The notes: a model not told the origin generated them from the sequence alone. A stretch of DNA of 64,000 nt from Fimadaptatus sp948467645 (GCA_948467645.1 CAOKFD010000006.1:7362-71361), one strand, 5' to 3'. Positions 16,901 to 25,109 are shown, counted from the stretch's first letter. Numbers and translations are program-made.

Positions 16901-18238
16901 ATGGAACATCAAAAAAAGCATCGGTCGAAAAGTTTTGCCAGCCGCTGGGGCTTCATACTGGCGTCGGTTGGCTCGGCAGTTGGCATGGCGAACGTATGGG
17001 GCTTTCCCAGCAAAATGGGTGCAAACGGCGGCGGAGCGTTTCTGCTGATATACTTGCTTTTCATAGTGATATTCGGCTTTGTAGGTCTGCCTGCGGAATT
17101 TGCGGTCGGTCGGCGCGCGGGCACGGGCACATTGGGCGCGTATGAAAACGCTTGGGCGACGCGCGGCAAAAATATGGGCAAGCTGGGCGGGCTTATGGCG
17201 TGGCTGCCGCTGGCGGGTTCCATGTGCATCGCGATCGGTTATGCGGTAATAATATCATACGTGCTGAAGGCGCTGGTCGATTCCGTGATGGGCACGCTGC
17301 TTAGCATCGACACGGCTGAATGGTTCGCGTCGTTCTCTCAGCATTCCTTCTCCGTGGTTCCCTATCATGTGATTGTGGTAGTGGGCACGCTGCTCACGCT
17401 GTTTCTGGGCGCGCACAGCATCGAGCGCACCAATAAAATCATGATGCCGCTGTTCTTTATAATATTCGTAATACTGGCGGTACGCGTAGCGATGCTGCCC
17501 GGAGCAGCCGCGGGGTATCAGTTCATGTTCACGCCGCGCTGGGAAAAGCTAGCCGATCCGCAGGTCTGGATCTGGGCGATGGGGCAGGCGTTTTTCTCGC
17601 TGTCGATAACTGGCAGCGGCATGATCGTGTATGGCGCGTATCTGCCTAAAAACGAGGACGTGGTGTCTGTGTCCAAAAACACGGCTCTGTTCGATACAAT
17701 TGCGGCGGTCGTCGCGTCGCTGGTCATAATACCGGCGTGCTTCTCATATGGGCTGGACGTGGGCGCGGGGCCTGGACTGCTTTTCGTGACACTTCCCACC
17801 ATTTTGCAGGGCATACCCATGGGCCAGCTTTTCGCGGTGATACTGTATGTGGCGATGATATTCGCGGGCGTGAGTTCGCTCCAGAACATGTTCGAGGCCG
17901 TGGCTGAATCACTGCTGCACAAGTTTCCCAAGCTCGACCGCAAGGCGGTGCTGGGCATACTGTGCGTGATATGCCTGGGCAGCGGCATCGGCATGGAGGC
18001 CATATCGAAGTGGGGGCCGTGGATGGACATGGTGTCGATCTACATCATACCGATCGGCGCTATGCTGGGCGCAGTATCGTGGTTCTATGTGATGAAGAAG
18101 GATGTATTCCTCGAGGCGGTAAACGAGGGCGTCAAGACGGCGCACGGCAAGGCATGGTATGCCGTGGGCAGGTACATTTACGTGCCGCTGGCGGTTATAC
18201 TCTGCGCAATCGCGCTGTTTGAGAAGGTGGCGTTCTAA
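16901..18238 (+). CDS. Sodium-dependent SNF/NSS-family transporter
   Basis: 445 aa, GGAGAGG upstream of the ATG. Helix 1 carries the NSS signature: RWGFILASVGSAVGMANVWG followed by FPSKMGANGGGAFLLIY, the unwound region that binds sodium and substrate. About eleven hydrophobic helices are spread over the whole length, the usual count for bacterial NSS proteins such as the tyrosine transporter Tyt1 (most relatives have 12). The family imports amino acids or related amines with sodium. The substrate cannot be told from the sequence. The gene has its own promoter and strong terminator. Confidence 0.9.
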   Translation: MEHQKKHRSKSFASRWGFILASVGSAVGMANVWGFPSKMGANGGGAFLLIYLLFIVIFGFVGLPAEFAVGRRAGTGTLGAYENAWATRGKNMGKLGGLMAWLPLAGSMCIAIGYAVIISYVLKALVDSVMGTLLSIDTAEWFASFSQHSFSVVPYHVIVVVGTLLTLFLGAHSIERTNKIMMPLFFIIFVILAVRVAMLPGAAAGYQFMFTPRWEKLADPQVWIWAMGQAFFSLSITGSGMIVYGAYLPKNEDVVSVSKNTALFDTIAAVVASLVIIPACFSYGLDVGAGPGLLFVTLPTILQGIPMGQLFAVILYVAMIFAGVSSLQNMFEAVAESLLHKFPKLDRKAVLGILCVICLGSGIGMEAISKWGPWMDMVSIYIIPIGAMLGAVSWFYVMKKDVFLEAVNEGVKTAHGKAWYAVGRYIYVPLAVILCAIALFEKVAF

Positions 18239-18253
18239 GGCTTAAATAATATG

Positions 18254-18293
18254 AGCAGTCTGTCGATTAACTTTCGGCAGACTGCTTTGTTTT
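18254..18293 (+). terminator. Intrinsic terminator of the SNF transporter
   Basis: 12-bp stem AGCAGTCTGTCG/CGGCAGACTGCT, 9-nt loop, then TTGTTTTG. Confidence 0.85.
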
Positions 18294-18329
18294 GTATGTT
18301 TGATTTTCAGGTATATTGATTCACTTAAT

Positions 18330-19064
18330 TCAGCCAACTATCTTTTTAGCCTTGCGAACAAATATGCTTTGCACCACGTCCAGCCTGCCTATGCCGGTAA
18401 GGCGGCATTCCACCTTAAACCCGGCCTTCTCCAGCTGACTCTTCCAGCTGTCCTCGCCGTCGCCCGCCATGTCCTTGAGCGTGTGCCCGCCCACCGACAT
18501 CAGCAGCGGCATCAGCGTTATCTCGCGCTCGGAATGCCTGAGCAGCTCCGGCATAAGCCACGCAAGGTTATCATGGCCCGACAGGCACGCCAGATACACG
18601 TTTTCAGGCAGTCGCTCGCGCAGGCGCGCGTATGCCGGGTTGCCGCTGGTCGGACTGCCGTGCCCCATCAGCACCAGCGGCCTACCATTCTTACGCTGCA
18701 CTTCGCCGAAGTACCCGGCCAGCGTGTCCAGATCAACGTCGTCGGCAAGCAGCGGCGTGATTACATGCAAGTCCTGAGACGCTGCCTCAACCGACTCAAA
18801 CTCACCGCCCGGCGACACCAGCAGCGCCGCAGCCGCTATGCGTTCTGCGCCGCCCGCACGCGCCTGTGCGATTGCGCCTGCCGCATCGGGCACTTCCTTC
18901 CCCTGCTTTGCCAACCTTGCGCGCACCAGCGGCGAGGTGAACGCGCGGCGCAGTTCCCAGCCCGGCATTGCGGCCTGCAATGCGCTTTCTATGCGGCCTA
19001 TGTCCGCCGCCAGCGTTTCATCCGACGCGCCGTATGAAACGGAAACAAGTATGCCCTTAGCCAT
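18330..19064 (-). CDS. cbiK: CbiK-like anaerobic chelatase
   Basis: 244 aa, AAGGAAG before the ATG. CbiK inserts cobalt into sirohydrochlorin in the anaerobic cobalamin route. Signature parts visible are GILVSVSYGAS at the start, LVLMGHGSPT near 130 (metal-binding His) and the long block MPLLMSVGGHTLKDMAGDGE with the second His. No other cobalamin gene is near. Instead it closes an operon of flavodoxin, FecCD-type permease, ATPase and binding protein. That setting suggests it handles a metal-tetrapyrrole brought in by the transporter, perhaps removing or inserting the metal; this is inference. A 13-bp hairpin separates it from the binding-protein gene and may set its expression level. Confidence 0.75.
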   Translation of the reverse strand: MAKGILVSVSYGASDETLAADIGRIESALQAAMPGWELRRAFTSPLVRARLAKQGKEVPDAAGAIAQARAGGAERIAAAALLVSPGGEFESVEAASQDLHVITPLLADDVDLDTLAGYFGEVQRKNGRPLVLMGHGSPTSGNPAYARLRERLPENVYLACLSGHDNLAWLMPELLRHSEREITLMPLLMSVGGHTLKDMAGDGEDSWKSQLEKAGFKVECRLTGIGRLDVVQSIFVRKAKKIVG

Positions 19065-19083
19065 AAAAATCTTCCTTTCAAAG

Positions 19084-19113
19084 CAGCCGGTCGGAGAAAG
19101 CTCCGGCCGGCTG
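19084..19113 (-). promoter_or_regulatory. Intercistronic 13-bp hairpin upstream of cbiK
   Basis: CAGCCGGTCGGAG pairs fully (one G-T) with CTCCGGCCGGCTG around a 4-nt loop. On the minus strand it is followed by CTTTGAAAG, too few T for a strong terminator. It probably acts as a partial terminator or as a 3' stabiliser of the upstream mRNA. Confidence 0.6.
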
Positions 19114-19135
19114 AACTTTTGCGACGTTTTATTGG

Positions 19136-20188
19136 TTATTCGCCGAAATCGATGTCGGGGTAGATGATCTCAGCCAGCGTCTTGTACGCCTCGGCGAAGT
19201 GGCTGTTGGGCTTATAGTGGAACAGGTGCGGCTCCAAGAAGTATATCTTGCCGTCCTGCACCGCGCGCAGCGACTGCCATACGGGGTTGTCGCCATACAC
19301 GCCCTCGAGCTGAGCCGCGTCGTCATCGGTGCTGGCGTGGCACTGAACCACGATCAGATCGGGATCGGCCGCGTATACGGACTCAAGGTTGATCTCGATG
19401 CGGTCCGCATCGGAATCGGCGTCCGCGTCGGATATGTTGATGGCGCCCATCTCGCTAATCATGCCGCCCAGCACGGTGTTGGAGGTGTTAGCGGTGATGT
19501 TATCCTTGGCTGCGGAGAACATCGCGAATACCTTGGGCGGGTTCTCCTGATCGGCGGGTATTCGGCAGAGCACGTCAACCACCTTATCCAGCGCAGGCAT
19601 AGCCACAGTGTCCCACAGTTCGGGCTGGCCGTTCAGGTTGCAGAATACCTTGAACCACTTCAGGTAGTCGGAGAAGTCGTTGTACGACATAGCGACGACG
19701 GGGATGCCTGCGGCCTCGGCGGGCGCGGAGATAGTCTTGTAACCGCTCATCGCGGTGCTGCATATGATAAGGTCAGGCTGGAACGCGATGATGGTTTCGG
19801 TGTTCCAGTTTTTGCCCGCGGAGGACTCGGCCAGCACGGTCACGCCCTCATCCTGAGTAACGTCGCGGCCGATGTACAGGTTGTACAGCTCGATCGACGA
19901 ATCGCCGCCGATAACGCCCGCGGCCACGCCGCCCGCCTCGTACCACAGCGTTACAAAGCTGCCGTACAGTACAGCAGGTTTCTGCGGGTTCTTGGCGATC
20001 TCCAGCGGGGTTTCGGATACCGCGTCCGTGAATATGACGCTGGTGTCGGTCACTTCTACCTCGTTGGCCTTTTCGAGGAAATATTCGCGCAGGATTTCGG
20101 CGCGATCGGTCGTATCCGCATCGGCCAGCACGGGCAGCGCGGCGCACGCCATGAGCAGCGCCAGCAGCGTAGAAACGAGTTTCTTCAT
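19136..20188 (-). CDS. ABC transporter substrate-binding protein (metal-chelate/tetrapyrrole type)
   Basis: 350 aa, AGGAGG before the ATG. Signal sequence with a possible lipobox (LLMAC near 15). It has the bilobal class III binding-protein layout of FhuD/BtuF/HmuT proteins: PAVLYGSFVTLW, WNTETIIAFQPDLIICS near 130, a long central helix, then ADPDLIVVQCHAS and GKIYFLEPHLFHY. A PDLII motif in both lobes is typical of Fe-siderophore, heme and B12 binding proteins. It is the third transport gene of the operon, followed by the CbiK-like chelatase. The ligand is not certain. Confidence 0.8.
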   Translation of the reverse strand: MKKLVSTLLALLMACAALPVLADADTTDRAEILREYFLEKANEVEVTDTSVIFTDAVSETPLEIAKNPQKPAVLYGSFVTLWYEAGGVAAGVIGGDSSIELYNLYIGRDVTQDEGVTVLAESSAGKNWNTETIIAFQPDLIICSTAMSGYKTISAPAEAAGIPVVAMSYNDFSDYLKWFKVFCNLNGQPELWDTVAMPALDKVVDVLCRIPADQENPPKVFAMFSAAKDNITANTSNTVLGGMISEMGAINISDADADSDADRIEINLESVYAADPDLIVVQCHASTDDDAAQLEGVYGDNPVWQSLRAVQDGKIYFLEPHLFHYKPNSHFAEAYKTLAEIIYPDIDFGE

Positions 20189-20235
20189 TATAATATGCCT
20201 CCTTTGATTGCATTGGTGTATCTGAAGGGCAATTA

Positions 20236-21030
20236 TTAGCCCACAGTACCGTCTATTATGTTCAGCGGGATGAAGTACGGGCAGTCGTGCGCCGCGTCGC
20301 GCGCGATGTCTGCCTTAATGTGGAATACCGTGCGCAGCATCTCGCCGCAGATTACCTCCTGCGGCGTGCCGCTTGCATATATGCCGCCGTCGCGGATTAC
20401 GTACAGCATGTCCGAGTACCGCGCGGCCATGTTAAGGTCGTGCAGCACCATCACTATCGTCATACCCATCATGTCGTTGAGCCGCCTTACCAACTCCAGC
20501 ACTTCCATCTGATAGCTGATGTCGAGGTAGGTCGTCGGCTCGTCGAGTATCAGTATCTCGGGCTGCTGACATACCGTCATGGCGATCCACGCGCGCTGAC
20601 GTTCTCCGCCCGAGAGTGTGCGCAGCGTCCTATGCGCCAGCCCCTCCAGCCCGGTCATGCGCAGCGTATCGTCGATTATGCGCCCATCGTCCGCGTTCAG
20701 CCGCCGCCCCAGCCTGAGGTACGGATACCGGCCATAGGAAACCAGCGTGCGCACGTCTATATCGGGCGGCGACGTGTGTACCTGTGCAAGGTACGCAATG
20801 TGCTGTGCGATTGTTTTGGGGCCGTAGGCGTTTATCGGCTTGTCGTTGTAAATCACCTGACCGCGCTTGGGCACAACCGCTTTGGATACCGTCTTTAACA
20901 GGCTGGACTTGCCGCATCCGTTTTGGCCGATTATCGTGACAACCTTGCCGCGCGGAATGTCCATCGTCACATTGTCCAGCACCGTGCGGCCGCGGAAGCC
21001 TATCGTTACATCCTTGAATCCGAAATACAT
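20236..21030 (-). CDS. FecE/BtuD-type ABC ATPase
   Basis: 264 aa. Walker A GQNGCGKSS, Q-loop AYLAQVH, signature LSGGERQRAWIAM, Walker B ILILDEPTTYLD, H-loop MVLHDLNMA. These match the ATPases of iron-siderophore, heme and cobalamin importers. Its ATG overlaps the permease stop codon (TGATG), which shows coupled translation. It would power the FecCD-type permease encoded just upstream. Confidence 0.9.
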   Translation of the reverse strand: MYFGFKDVTIGFRGRTVLDNVTMDIPRGKVVTIIGQNGCGKSSLLKTVSKAVVPKRGQVIYNDKPINAYGPKTIAQHIAYLAQVHTSPPDIDVRTLVSYGRYPYLRLGRRLNADDGRIIDDTLRMTGLEGLAHRTLRTLSGGERQRAWIAMTVCQQPEILILDEPTTYLDISYQMEVLELVRRLNDMMGMTIVMVLHDLNMAARYSDMLYVIRDGGIYASGTPQEVICGEMLRTVFHIKADIARDAAHDCPYFIPLNIIDGTVG

Positions 21031-22034
21031 CAGCCTTCACCTCCGCTATCGCGCGTGCGCAGCAGGTACAGGAAAAACGGCGCGCCGATGAACGAAAGTA
21101 TTATGCTGACCGGGATTTCGCCCGGCGGCATTATCACGCGGCCTATCGTGTCGCACACGACCACCAGCGTGAATCCCAGGAACGCCGACGCGGGGAACAG
21201 ATATTTATAGTCCGAACCCACGATCAGGCGCGCAATGTGCGGCACGACCAGACCCACAAAGCTGATAAGTCCCGCCACGGCGATAGCCGCGCCCGAAAGC
21301 AGCGACGATACCGCGATCAGGAAGAAGCGGAACTCTTCCGTGCGCAGACCCAGCGCGTTGGCCGTCTCGTCGCCCAGCATTAGCACATTCATCTTGGACG
21401 GCAGCAGAAAGCACAGCGCAATGCCGCATACCGCGTAAGGCAGTATCATCTGAAAATGCGACCAGCCCGAACCGTTCAGGCCACCCACCAGAAAGCCCGA
21501 CGCATTGCCCAGCGAATCGGCGAAGAACGTCTTAATCATATCGTTAAACGCGCCGAACAGCGCCGATACCGCCATGCCCGACAGTATCATCTTGACCGGG
21601 CTTACGCCGCGCTGATACGCTAAGGCATATATAAGCATCGTGGTCACGAACGCGCCCACTATCGAGCCGATGGGCAGCAGGTACGCGTATTGCGGAAACG
21701 CGACCAGCGTTATATAGCCGATAAAGCTCGCGCCGCCGGTAACGCCGATCGTGGACGGCGAGGCCATGGTGTTGCGCATAACCCCCTGCAATATGCAGCC
21801 CGACAGCGACAGGCACACGCCCACCAGCCCGCCGCACAGTATGCGCGGCACGCGCAGGTTCCATATCAGCAGCCGCGACGTGGAGTCGTCCTCTATAAAC
21901 ATCGCGCGTATTATATCGCCCAGCGAAAACTCAACCGTGCCTATGCCCACGCATATCAGCGCCGAAAGCACGCTGAGTATACCGAACAGCGTAATCAGAA
22001 CCACGCGCAGCCGATGCCGATTCCGCTCGTTCAT
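21030..22034 (-). CDS. FecCD-family ABC permease
   Basis: 334 aa with about ten hydrophobic helices. Family features include NLRVPRILCGGLVGVCLSLS, GVMRNTMASPSTIGVTGGAS and, near the end, GLVVPHIARLIVGSDYKYLFPAS, the coupling-helix region. These match BtuC/FecD/HmuU permeases for iron-siderophore, heme or cobalamin. The ATG overlaps the flavodoxin stop by 4 nt (ATGA) and the stop overlaps the ATPase start, so the three genes are tightly coupled. Confidence 0.9.
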   Translation of the reverse strand: MNERNRHRLRVVLITLFGILSVLSALICVGIGTVEFSLGDIIRAMFIEDDSTSRLLIWNLRVPRILCGGLVGVCLSLSGCILQGVMRNTMASPSTIGVTGGASFIGYITLVAFPQYAYLLPIGSIVGAFVTTMLIYALAYQRGVSPVKMILSGMAVSALFGAFNDMIKTFFADSLGNASGFLVGGLNGSGWSHFQMILPYAVCGIALCFLLPSKMNVLMLGDETANALGLRTEEFRFFLIAVSSLLSGAAIAVAGLISFVGLVVPHIARLIVGSDYKYLFPASAFLGFTLVVVCDTIGRVIMPPGEIPVSIILSFIGAPFFLYLLRTRDSGGEG

Positions 22035-22540
22035 AGCTTTTGCAGAAACTCTTTCATTTCTTTCTGAAGCTCGCTCAGCTCCTCGGCGTTGGGATGGCCC
22101 AGCGATTCCTTCTGCTTTTCAAACCGCTCCTGGCTCAGGTGGCCCTTCTCGCCCTCGGGTATGCGCAGGCGGCGCGCGGTGCGGGCGAGGTCTATGCTGC
22201 CCCGGCACAGGTAATGGCCGATCAGCTCGTTCTGCTCTTGCACCAGCGCTTCTACGTTCTGGCATACTTTCTGCGCGTGTGCGGATTCGCGCGCCGCGCC
22301 CAGCGTGCCTATTATGATTATCTTTTTGCCATGCATGTGCCTGAGCAGCTCAATCGTGTCGTCGTCCGTGGTGCCGTGGTTGCACCAGTACGACAGCACG
22401 AAGGTATCGAACTTGTCGATCATTTCCTTATTTACATAACGTATGTTGTACGGGCCTACGTGATCGGGAATGACCTCGGCCGCCGCCTCCGCAATTTTGA
22501 AAGCGTTGCCGGTTATCGTGGAAAATACTATCGGTATCAT
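22031..22540 (-). CDS. Flavodoxin-family protein
   Basis: 169 aa. The start IPIVFSTITGNAFKIAEAAA holds the flavodoxin phosphate loop (S/T-x-T-G-N) for FMN. Then FDTFVLSYWCNHGTTDDDT (isoalloxazine loop) and KKIIIIGTLGA follow. The C-terminal 50 residues are charged and helical. It is the first gene of the metal-chelate uptake operon. Flavodoxins in such operons can supply electrons for reducing the imported iron complex or for anaerobic heme breakdown, as with HmuF in fusobacteria. Applying that here is inference from context. Confidence 0.8.
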   Translation of the reverse strand: MIPIVFSTITGNAFKIAEAAAEVIPDHVGPYNIRYVNKEMIDKFDTFVLSYWCNHGTTDDDTIELLRHMHGKKIIIIGTLGAARESAHAQKVCQNVEALVQEQNELIGHYLCRGSIDLARTARRLRIPEGEKGHLSQERFEKQKESLGHPNAEELSELQKEMKEFLQKL

Positions 22541-22574
22541 GCCTTTGCAAATCCTCGCTTTTCATTCGTTTACC

Positions 22575-22670
22575 TTGGTTAGTTTGCGCTAACCAATATT
22601 TATTAAATAAATCAGATTGGTTAATGCAATCTAACGCATATAAAATACCATGCTTTTACCGCTTTGTCAA
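22575..22670 (-). promoter_or_regulatory. Promoter and two phased operators of the flavodoxin-fecCD operon
   Basis: On the minus strand TTGACA (22670-22665), 17-nt spacer, TATTTT (22647-22642). Downstream lie two sites of the form GGTTA-N8-TAAC: TTGGTTAG-TTTGCG-CTAACCAA (22575-22596, perfect 8-bp arms) and TTGGTTAA-TGCAAT-CTAACG (22617-22637). They start 42 bp apart (four helical turns), the second one spanning the predicted start of transcription. This is a typical repressor layout. Confidence 0.7.
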
Positions 22671-23001
22671 GCTTAATTTTCCGTGCACTAAATGAATGTG
22701 ATTTTATCGGAAGTTGCAAATATGTCGTGTATGGCGCCGGCAATTGCAGCCATATGACTATATCAGGCATAATTTAAGTGCATTATCTGCATCATACCAT
22801 TTGAAGCCAAACGGTGCATTTTGAACATGGCAGTGCATTTGAAAGCCTGTGAATTGTAAAAGATGCCGGTCATTTTCGCATAATTGTGATGTGTGGTGAA
22901 ATGTTATCTTATGTGAGGCTGATTTGTGGTGAAGTGACGAACCGCTTTGCCGCAAATAGAAAGGCCGCCGGCTGCTTCTGCCTGAAGCAAACCCGGCTGC
23001 C
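22671..23001 (+). other. Gene-free stretch
   Basis: No gene, promoter or strong hairpin recognised. It lies between the divergent operator region and repeat copy 1. Confidence 0.4.
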
Positions 23002-23165
23002 TAGAGTGTATCTCAAGCGGGACAATCCGCAGGTTCGAGTGGATTTTTCGTCAGTTCAAGGAAGAAATCCGAAGGCTTAGCAGCGCTAAGTCGAGGGTTG
23101 ATGACGCAGAAATGGCGGAAAAGACACCGAAACTGCGGATTAAGGAATTTTTGAGACACGCTCTA
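23002..23165 (+). repeat. MITE-like dispersed repeat, copy 1
   Basis: 164 bp bounded by TAGAGTGTATCTCAA and its inverted partner TTGAGACACGCTCTA (13 of 15 matching). Both ends begin with TA, as in Tc1/mariner-IS630 type elements that duplicate TA. The interior shares long blocks with copies at 27879 and 35550, including CGCAGGTTCGAGTGGATTTT and a CTTAGC-N3-GCTAAG hairpin. No ORF is inside, so it is non-autonomous. Confidence 0.8.
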
Positions 23166-23214
23166 ACAATATCCATTTTATTTTAATGGCTTGCCGCTGA
23201 GCGCACACCGCGCG

Positions 23215-23850
23215 TTACGCCTGCTTCTTCTTGTAGCCGCAGTCGCAATACGGCCCGCCCGACGCGAGCGTGTACTTGCGCACGAAGTCGGTGCCGCCGC
23301 CCGCCTCGCTCATCGTGTAGTCCAGATGGCACAGCGCGGGCGTCAAGTCGTACAGCCCCAGCTTTTTCATCAGCGTGCATATGCCGCACTGGGTGAAGCG
23401 CGCCTCATAGCCGCTGCCGTCGGAATATTCGTAAAAATCCATGTTCCACGAATACGGATTGCGATCGGCCGCCCTGAATGCCGCGGTGCTTTTCATGCCC
23501 GCGATGTCCTTTTCGGTATACTTGTTCTTTGCGCTTTTTTTGCAGAACCAGCGCATTTTGCCGGTCATCATGGAATCGGCGTAGTATTTGGTCAGCTTAT
23601 CCACCGACGGGCGCACGGGCATATTCAGTATGAACGCCGCTATCATAGCGCAGTTGACTATGTTCATCTTGAATCTGTCCTGCTTCTCAAATTCGGGCAG
23701 ATCGGCGATTATCGCCTTATAGCGCGGCTTTGCGGCCGCGGTTATCTTTGCGGCCTCCTCGTTTGAAAAGCCCAGCACGCTGGTCAGCTTTTCCTTAAAC
23801 GAACCGCTGAACAGCAGCCACATGCCCATCGGCATACCGGCGTATTTCAT
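23215..23850 (-). CDS. L-2-amino-thiazoline-4-carboxylate hydrolase-like protein (PF14196 type)
   Basis: 211 aa from the ATG at 23850, 8 nt after GGAGG; a GTG 15 nt upstream overlaps that ribosome site and is unlikely. The C-terminal half has the conserved layout of the ATC-hydrolase-like family: FTQCGICTLMKKLGLYDL, LTPALCHLDYTMSEA and a final CDCGY cysteine pair. Family members are mostly uncharacterised and often stand alone next to a palindromic operator, as here. The N-terminal half is helical and basic. The substrate is unknown; the name comes from a Pseudomonas enzyme of cysteine synthesis. Confidence 0.65.
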   Translation of the reverse strand: MKYAGMPMGMWLLFSGSFKEKLTSVLGFSNEEAAKITAAAKPRYKAIIADLPEFEKQDRFKMNIVNCAMIAAFILNMPVRPSVDKLTKYYADSMMTGKMRWFCKKSAKNKYTEKDIAGMKSTAAFRAADRNPYSWNMDFYEYSDGSGYEARFTQCGICTLMKKLGLYDLTPALCHLDYTMSEAGGGTDFVRKYTLASGGPYCDCGYKKKQA

Positions 23851-23870
23851 GTTGCGCACCTCCACGCATC

Positions 23871-23888
23871 TTAGTTAGCTGTAACTAA
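23871..23888 (-). promoter_or_regulatory. Palindromic operator upstream of the ATC-hydrolase-like gene
   Basis: TTAGTTA-GCTG-TAACTAA, perfect 7-bp arms, directly upstream of the ribosome site. The arms share GTTA/TAAC with the operators at 22575 but have a 4-bp spacer where those have 8, so a related but different regulator is more likely. Confidence 0.55.
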
Positions 23889-23901
23889 TATATAATCTTA
23901 C

Positions 23902-23924
23902 AAAAAGGCCGCCCGCAGGCAGCC
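23902..23924 (-). terminator. Terminator-like hairpin in the leader of the ATC-hydrolase-like gene
   Basis: On the minus strand GGCTGCC-TGCG-GGCGGCC followed by TTTTT. No minus-strand gene ends here, so it may guard against read-through or act as an attenuator. Confidence 0.5.
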
Positions 23925-24056
23925 GATTACTTACTTCATCAGAAATCCGCACAATCTTTGACTAACTCGAATTAATCATTCATATTTTATCACTCCCACA
24001 GGCGTAAATCAACCTTACACCTCACAAGATTAATTAAAGAATGTATAAAATCTTCC

Positions 24057-24085
24057 TTGAAAATGAAATCGAGAGGGTATATAAT
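24057..24085 (+). promoter_or_regulatory. Promoter of the SBP-kinase operon
   Basis: TTGAAA (24057-24062), 17-nt spacer, TATAAT (24080-24085). It gives a leader of about 210 nt that contains a 22-codon ORF. Confidence 0.75.
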
Positions 24086-24181
24086 GTTATCAGGTCGCTC
24101 ACGACATATATTTGCACAGTCTTTACACAGTCGTATGATACAGCCTGCAAGAGTAAATACTCGCAGTCAAGGAGCCTTGAT

Positions 24182-24250
24182 ATGTTTACAGTTGAGCTAA
24201 TCAGGTTGATAATTTCGTCATTATGCAATACCCCCCCCGCGAATTTTTAG
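24182..24250 (+). CDS. Possible 22-aa leader peptide
   Basis: ATG with AAGGAG exactly 8 nt upstream encodes 22 residues (MFTVELIRLIISSLCNTPPA and two more). The ribosome-site sequence (GTCAAGGAGCC) is nearly the same as the one used by the lipoprotein gene downstream (GCAAGGAGCC). After it comes a GGGGA/TCCC hairpin. It may be a translated leader peptide or a small membrane peptide. The coding claim rests on the ribosome site alone. Confidence 0.35.
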   Translation: MFTVELIRLIISSLCNTPPANF

Positions 24251-24304
24251 GGGATTTTGCTCCCGCGACTCATTTACAATTATTTGCAAGCAAGGAGCCG
24301 TGCA

Positions 24305-25105
24305 ATGCATAAGACGAAACGCCTGACGCTTATAATTACACTTTGCATCGCCGCCATGTTATTGGTGGGCTGCGCCGCGCACAGTTCGACGCGCGACACG
24401 GAATTGCCCACTCTCACCATCGGCAGCGACGATTTCCGTCCATACATATATCTGGACGTGGACGACGCATACGCCGGAATAGATGTTGATCTGGCACGCG
24501 AGGCATGCAGGCGTATGGGATATGAAGCCGTATTCGAGCAAATTAACTGGGACGAAAAGGACGATCTGCTGGCGAGCGGCGATATAGACTGCATCTGGGG
24601 CTGCTTTCAGATGGACGATCAGGAAAGCGACTATCAATGGGTCGGGCCGTATATGACGAGCTATCAGTCAATCGCGGTGCTGGCCGACAGCGATATACAT
24701 ACGATCAGCGATCTTGAGGGCAAGTCGGTAGCGGTCGTCAGCGGCTCCCTGCCCGAGAGGATTTTTACCGAGCGCACGGACGCGCGGATACCCGAGTTAA
24801 AATCGCTGTACTGCCTTGTATCGATGGATGAGGCCGTAATCGCACTGCGCAACGAGTACGTGGACGCGATTTCTGGACACGCCGCGACGCTGCAAGCGTT
24901 TTTAACCAATGCGGACGTGGAATATCGGTTTCTTGATGAGGAGCTGGAAAAGGTAAATCTGGGCGCGGCGTTCAGCAAGGACGCGGATCCGGAGGTATGC
25001 AGCCGCCTAAGCGCGGCGCTTGACGAAATGAAGACCGACGGCACTATCGCTACTATACTGAACTCTTACGGTTTGGACGCAGATCGCGCCCTTGGGGAGG
25101 GTTAA
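24305..25105 (+). CDS. Substrate-binding lipoprotein of the SBP_bac_3 type
   Basis: 266 aa from the ATG at 24305 (AAGGAG upstream). The lipoprotein signal ends at AMLLVGC (Cys near 22). The mature part has the amino-acid-type binding fold: LTIGSDDFRPYIYLD, YAGIDVDLAREACRRMGY, then IDCIWGCFQMDDQES, SIAVLADSD and SDLEGKSVAVVSGS. No ABC permease or ATPase is near. Its stop is 4 nt from the GTG of a membrane hybrid histidine kinase. It therefore probably serves as a ligand-binding co-sensor for that kinase instead of a transport subunit (inference). Confidence 0.8.
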   Translation: MHKTKRLTLIITLCIAAMLLVGCAAHSSTRDTELPTLTIGSDDFRPYIYLDVDDAYAGIDVDLAREACRRMGYEAVFEQINWDEKDDLLASGDIDCIWGCFQMDDQESDYQWVGPYMTSYQSIAVLADSDIHTISDLEGKSVAVVSGSLPERIFTERTDARIPELKSLYCLVSMDEAVIALRNEYVDAISGHAATLQAFLTNADVEYRFLDEELEKVNLGAAFSKDADPEVCSRLSAALDEMKTDGTIATILNSYGLDADRALGEG

Positions 25106-25109
25106 TTTA

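Noticed and set aside
24305..25105. An amino-acid ABC importer based on the SBP_bac_3 lipoprotein
   Set aside because: No permease or ATPase gene is near; the lipoprotein is coupled to a histidine kinase instead.
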